From Deltaproteobacteria bacterium (GTDB lineage: Bacteria; Bdellovibrionota_C; UBA2361; SZUA-149; JADYYL01), in NCBI GenBank assembly GCA_020853655.1, contig JADYYL010000039.1, forward strand, positions 1-8,981: a DNA stretch of 8,981 nt, read 5' to 3'. The notes beneath the pieces were generated by a model. It saw only the letters and a program-made list of their open reading frames with translations, was not told where the DNA came from and did no database searches. Positions within the stretch are counted from its first letter, which is position 1, and the number at the start of each line of letters is the position of its first letter. Both the position numbers and the translations under genes were made by a program. This document shows, piece after piece, positions 6,035 to 8,981 of this stretch.

Positions 6035-7239
6035 CACTCCCCCTTCACGCTGAGCAATGGACGGAGGGTATGGACCTGTCCGACAAGATCGCGCTGCGCC
6101 TTCATGACGTGGTGGATATCTTTGTACGCACGAGGGGACTCGTCGCGAAGCTTATCGCTCCCGGACCAAATGATCCCTTTCATGTCTCGCTGGAGATCAT
6201 TCGGGCGAAGTGTGCGAAACGCTTGTCCACGCGCGAGCACGCGGCCGGCGCCGTGAGACGACGATGCATAGCTCTCAGATGAGCCCCGTCCGCGAACGAT
6301 GAACGACGACGTTCCCATGCTCCCGGGGATGATGCCGAGCTCTCCCTCTCGCGCGCGGCATGCACCTTTGCGATGCACGGCGATTGATCGTCCCTCGTGC
6401 GATTCGAAGGAGACAAAGTTGTGAACGAGGTTGATCGACTCTTCGAGTTTCGGCTGCTGATGAAGAACAGAGGGAAAGAGCGCAAGAACGGCGCGCGCAA
6501 TCGCGCGGCGACTCTCCGCGGCATAGTCGAGAACGACCTCCTGATCGCGCATGAACGCGAGGGCTTCATCTGATCCAAGCACGAGTGTCTTCTTGCCGTA
6601 GTGCCGGGCGAGCAGTCCGCCGAGGAAGCGGGAGCCGGTATGCACCATGAGCCACAGTTCATCGTTCTCGTCTTGGCCGAGTTCGATGAAGTGGTTTCCT
6701 CCACCGAGCGTTCCAAACTGGCGCTCGAGCTTGCTCAGTTCAAACTTCTTTGCAAACGGGAGTGAGGCGAGTCGTGCCCACAGTGGCAGATCTGATGCCT
6801 CACGCGGGCGCGTGCGGTGCTCGTTCGAGCCAGCAGGAACACGATGCGCAATCGCTTCGTAGAGCGCTTGAAGCTCGGAGGGATCAGGCAACACAATGCG
6901 GCCCAGGCGATGTGCGGACACGCCGCAGCCGGCATCGCTCCCGATCAACGCCGGGACGATGAGCTCCTCACTCGGAATGACGCTTCCGACCACGCCGTAG
7001 TCTGCCGGGTGAAAGTCCGGCATGAGGGCATACGGCAGTTCGGAACGCAGCACTTTTGTGACGGGTCGAAGCGCGGCGATGACTTCGGAGCTTACGCGCC
7101 GACCTTCCGCACCCCAGACTCGCACGAGCTGGTTCTGTATTCTGCAAACTCGAAAATCTCTTTCGACACTTGCCGGGAAGAGTTCTCCTTCCGGTGCACT
7201 CGGCACACGGGTATTCATCCACGGGGATTGCTTGCCCAT
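6034..7239 (-). CDS. rtcB: RtcB-family RNA ligase
   Basis: A 401-aa Mn/GTP-dependent RNA ligase that joins 2',3'-cyclic-phosphate or 3'-phosphate ends directly to 5'-OH ends through a guanylylated histidine. All expected active-site residues are seen: MPDFH (73-77), D102 and C105 in SDAGCG, N182-H183 in LGGGNHFIEL, H200 in MVHTGSR, H273-N274, KGACRA (291-296), PGSMGTSSFIV (305-315), the guanylate-accepting H329 in SHGAGR, and the C-terminal LLSVKG with K399. Where most homologs have DIGCG, this one has DAGCG, and the motif after DFH reads PADYGVVG, so it is a divergent subtype. The ATG at 7239 has GAGAG 4 bases upstream; M8 has no ribosome-binding site. It is first in the overlapping trio with the RbfA-like and PcfJ-like genes. 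Archease, RtcA and RtcR are not in the window. Confidence 0.96.
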   Translation of the reverse strand: MGKQSPWMNTRVPSAPEGELFPASVERDFRVCRIQNQLVRVWGAEGRRVSSEVIAALRPVTKVLRSELPYALMPDFHPADYGVVGSVIPSEELIVPALIGSDAGCGVSAHRLGRIVLPDPSELQALYEAIAHRVPAGSNEHRTRPREASDLPLWARLASLPFAKKFELSKLERQFGTLGGGNHFIELGQDENDELWLMVHTGSRFLGGLLARHYGKKTLVLGSDEALAFMRDQEVVLDYAAESRRAIARAVLALFPSVLHQQPKLEESINLVHNFVSFESHEGRSIAVHRKGACRAREGELGIIPGSMGTSSFIVRGRGSSESYASSSHGAGRVLARGQAFRTLRPNDLQRDMKGIIWSGSDKLRDESPRAYKDIHHVMKAQRDLVGQVHTLRPLLSVKGE

Positions 7240-7395
7240 GACACTCTCAAGCAGATCTATTTACGTTTGTGGTGAGCGCGATCGGGCACGAACAGAACGT
7301 CGCCATCGACCTCGCGCACCGGCCGAAGTGCGCTAGAGTGCACGCTTCAGCGGTTTGCGCTGCGCCTGTGTTTCACAGAAAATGTATTGAATTAT

Positions 7396-7455
7396 CTAGG
7401 CGAAACGCAGGGAGAGCAGCGCTCTCGTTTTGTATTGCGAACTTGGTGCAATCAT
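7396..7455 (-). CDS. Possible 19-aa leader peptide upstream of rtcB
   Basis: A tiny open frame (MIAPSSQYKTRALLSLRFA) preceded by one of the best Shine-Dalgarno sequences in the window: AAGGGAGG, with 5 bases between GGAGG and the ATG. Its stop lies 156 bases before the rtcB start. A 6-bp inverted repeat (GAGAGC-GCT-GCTCTC) sits inside its codons for R11-S15. A leader or upstream open frame controlling rtcB is a reasonable reading. A chance ribosome-binding site is the main alternative, since the frame is too short for a coding-bias test. Confidence 0.35.
   Translation of the reverse strand: MIAPSSQYKTRALLSLRFA
7412..7426. repeat. Inverted repeat inside the putative leader frame
   Basis: GAGAGC-AGC-GCTCTC is a perfect 6-bp stem with a 3-base loop on either strand. 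It could be an RNA hairpin within the putative leader peptide or a short operator-like palindrome upstream of rtcB. On the plus strand it is followed by GTTTTG, too weak a T-run for a convincing terminator. Confidence 0.4.
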
Positions 7456-7644
7456 ACGCGCCTCCCTTGTTGATGCGTTGATGAGGAGAAGAGAGGGTAA
7501 CCTGAGAGTGTCTGAAATTCAAGAAAGAAGTTGCGTGGAATGTAACTTTGTTTCCGGTTCGTGCAGATCGTGACAGCAACGAGTGATAGTGCTCGGCAGT
7601 TCGAACCTCCTGCGTAGCGCAGTTACTTATTTACTTCTGCTGGG

Positions 7645-7728
7645 TTACGCCGGAAGAGTCGCGCGAATTGGAGTCTCCTCGGTTGCATCGGCTTGTTCGA
7701 CGGGAGGTGCTTGATACTCGACAGTCAC
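7645..7728 (-). other. Possible out-of-frame tail or mini-gene after the membrane-protein gene
   Basis: A GTG at 7728 overlaps the TGA of the membrane-protein gene by 4 bases (GTGA) and opens 27 codons rich in Pro, Glu, Ala and Thr (…TVEYQAPPVEQADATEET…), ending in TAA at 7645. The composition resembles a flexible protein tail. It could be the real C-terminus of the membrane protein, displaced by a frameshift or a sequencing error, or a coupled mini-gene. It could also be chance; the GAGGAG just before GTG is too close to act as a normal ribosome-binding site. Confidence 0.2.
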
Positions 7729-8312
7729 TCCTCGAGACGCTCTCGCAACTTCAATACGAGTCCACCGATAGTTTCCATGGCGACGATTCCGAACAGGAAT
7801 GACCAGAATCCGTATGGAAGTACTTCGAGCGCGCAAAAAGTGAATCCCACGAAGGTCATTAGGAAGCCCTTCGGTTTGGATCTGATCACCAACGCGGCGA
7901 GGAAACTCGCGATGATGATCGAAAATATCCCTCCATCGAGCAGCACTATCGGGAGGAAAAAGAAACTGCAGTGAGCCATCGAATCAACCGGGCCGATGAG
8001 TATCGGACGCAGCATCCTACACACAAGCACTCCAGTAAGATCGGCTCTTGGAGGCGCTCGAAATGGCTCATCTAGCGGCCGTCGTGCGAAGTGTTCAGCA
8101 GCGGCGAAGAAACCGCCCACCACCCAGTTGCTGAGTGCTTGACAACAGATGCACAGCGCAACCGCGCGGAGCGACAGTGAGGGTGGGGTGGCAAGACCGT
8201 AGATGATCAGGCCGGTCAGTCCGAGTAGAATCGCTGAGAACCACAGTCCCATCGGACCAATGGGCGGGAGCGGTTGTCCGAACTCGTCAAAATCAAGAAT
8301 CGGTAGTTTCAT
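7725..8312 (-). CDS. Multi-pass membrane protein of unknown function
   Basis: A 195-aa hydrophobic protein that I do not recognise. After a short N-terminal stretch (MKLPILDFDEFGQPLPPIGP), likely membrane segments lie at about 21-41, 47-72, 115-143 (perhaps two) and 149-186 (perhaps two), giving four to six spans. A hydrophilic loop at about 73-93 carries several Arg residues (ARRPLDEPFRAPPRAD), and the C-terminus is short and charged (KLRERLEE). The ribosome-binding site before the ATG is poor (AGGT about 13 bases away). It is read in the same direction as the repair genes but is about 485 bases from rtcB, so membership in that operon is doubtful. A longer tail may be encoded in another frame just after the stop. 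Confidence 0.7.
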   Translation of the reverse strand: MKLPILDFDEFGQPLPPIGPMGLWFSAILLGLTGLIIYGLATPPSLSLRAVALCICCQALSNWVVGGFFAAAEHFARRPLDEPFRAPPRADLTGVLVCRMLRPILIGPVDSMAHCSFFFLPIVLLDGGIFSIIIASFLAALVIRSKPKGFLMTFVGFTFCALEVLPYGFWSFLFGIVAMETIGGLVLKLRERLEE

Positions 8313-8354
8313 CGCGTCGGCAATACCTACGAGCGGAGATCGATTGAGTGACCG

Positions 8355-8831
8355 TTACGGAGCGACTCTGAAGCTTCCTGGCGCCGACGGAGCGAGCGTA
8401 TCTGGCGCGGAGCCGGTCGTTCGGCCGATGGTTTCGTTGCCGGTGATATACGCACCTCGGGCGATTGCATCCGATGCGGACCCGTTGTTGTTCAGATCCA
8501 GGAAATCGATCCCACCGGTGAGCGCTGGCGAACCACTTTGTAACCGGAAGTCATTGCCAGCCAGATTCACAAACAGCGGGTCAACTACACTACTAGCGGG
8601 TGCCGCGCTATCTTGCCCAGAGAGCGTCTGCCACTGCGAAAGAGAACGGTTCCCCGTTGGCACATGTGCGAAATTCGCGGTCCCGAAATGAATGTTGTGC
8701 TGGGAAGCGAAGCGATCGGTGGTGAGTAGTGCAAGATCAGCCTCCCATTCAACACTGACTCCTGAGGTCGTCCGGACGATATTGTTCCGAAAAACATGTC
8801 CGGCGCTTGCAACTCCAGCTATTGCTCGAAC
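8355..8831 (-). pseudogene. C-terminal remnant of a right-handed beta-helix surface protein
   Basis: An uninterrupted frame of 158 residues follows an in-frame TAA (8834-8832) and has no start codon before a GTG at 8663. It reads as the end of a secreted parallel beta-helix protein: GHVFRNNIVRTTSGVSVEW, later VVDPLFVNLAGNDFRLQSGS and PALTGGIDFLDLNNNG, the usual DP.F.n...nDF.L...SPA..G.....D..G close of such proteins. The final APSAPGSFRVAP resembles the linker that starts a fibronectin-III domain in longer relatives, so the 3' end may also be cut. Bases beyond the TAA continue plausibly for a few residues (GSHFEV) and then meet a TGA at 8870. I read this as a decayed gene; a frameshift by sequencing error is the alternative. 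Confidence 0.6.
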
Positions 8832-8981
8832 TTATACTTCGAAGTGGCTACCTGGGAGGGGGAAAGGTCACGAACTCTATGCTGCGCCGAGTAGTTTTCG
8901 TTGGTCGGCCTAAAGAGGAACGGATTATTAGAGGGCGAAGTTTTTCCCGGCGTTCTTAAAATCAACCAGGATTCTATGTGC
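8832..8981. other. Edge region with no assignable gene
   Basis: On the minus strand one frame is open from the window edge (8980) to a TAG at 8819, about 53 codons (…RTPGKTSPSNNPFLF…), and another is open for 17 codons to a TAA near 8930. Neither resembles a beta-helix repeat or any family I know. Either could be the end of a gene outside the window. I see no repeat, RNA gene or insertion-sequence end here. Confidence 0.3.

Larger units (their letters stand above)
7240..7644. other. Upstream region of rtcB, mostly non-coding
   Basis: About 400 bases with no large believable gene. The minus strand holds the 19-codon frame at 7396-7455 and its hairpin. It also has an AT-rich patch TAGATAAT (7398-7391), which could serve as a -10 for rtcB, although no good -35 precedes it. 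Further out lies a pair of 6-base arms GGTTCG/CGAACC (7556-7561 and 7602-7607). No sigma-54 -24/-12 motif, the type used by the RtcR-controlled rtcBA operon of E. coli, is apparent upstream of rtcB. No T-run terminator is seen after the membrane-protein gene. Confidence 0.5.

Noticed and set aside
7240..7400. Sigma-54 promoter for rtcB, as in RtcR-controlled operons
   Set aside because: No GG-N10-GC pair with the surrounding consensus was found upstream of rtcB on the minus strand.
7373..7579. 68-codon minus-strand frame upstream of rtcB
   Set aside because: It begins with TTG, lacks a suitable ribosome-binding site and has no protein-like pattern. The AAGGGAGG inside it better serves the 19-codon frame.
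7590..7620. GTTCGAA resembling a tRNA T-loop
   Set aside because: The flanking bases do not form the 5-bp T-stem on either strand, and no acceptor, D or anticodon arms can be built around it.

Overview
This window carries a compact bacterial RNA-repair island on the minus strand, flanked upstream by an unrelated membrane-protein gene and the decayed end of a surface-type protein. The DNA is moderately GC-rich. It has Shine-Dalgarno-led genes, 4-base stop/start overlaps and no introns, so it is bacterial. The families present (Pnkp/Hen1, RtcB, a PcfJ-domain protein, a beta-helix surface protein) are scattered across many phyla. I cannot name the host; a Myxococcota-, Planctomycetota- or related lineage would not surprise me, but that is a guess.

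Layout, read right to left in transcription order: a beta-helix C-terminal remnant (8831-8355); a 195-aa multi-pass membrane protein of unknown function (8312-7725), possibly with a tail in another frame; about 400 bases without a clear large gene that hold a well-led 19-codon open frame; then RtcB ligase (7239-6034), an RbfA-like KH-domain protein (6034-5723) and a PcfJ-domain protein (5733-4267), joined by overlaps; a 259-base gap with a plausible promoter; then Hen1 (4007-2625) and Pnkp (2628-58), joined by an ATGA overlap.

The locus encodes two chemically different RNA-sealing routes. RtcB joins a 2',3'-cyclic phosphate or 3'-phosphate directly to a 5'-OH. Pnkp instead heals both ends (5' kinase, 2',3' phosphatase) and seals them with ATP, while Hen1 activates the Pnkp ligase and puts a 2'-O-methyl group at the break so that the repaired site resists the same nuclease. 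Both routes act on the ends left by ribotoxins and by anticodon or rRNA nucleases. The RbfA-like protein, by family a 30S/16S rRNA binder, sits between RtcB and the PcfJ protein and suggests that ribosomes are a repair target. The PcfJ protein has an N-terminal cysteine cluster and no known activity. The combined RtcB, RbfA-like, PcfJ, Hen1 and Pnkp arrangement is the most notable thing here; I cannot tell from sequence alone whether it has been described. No nuclease toxin, archease, RtcA, RtcR, PrfH, Ro protein, tRNA, CRISPR array or insertion sequence is visible in the window.
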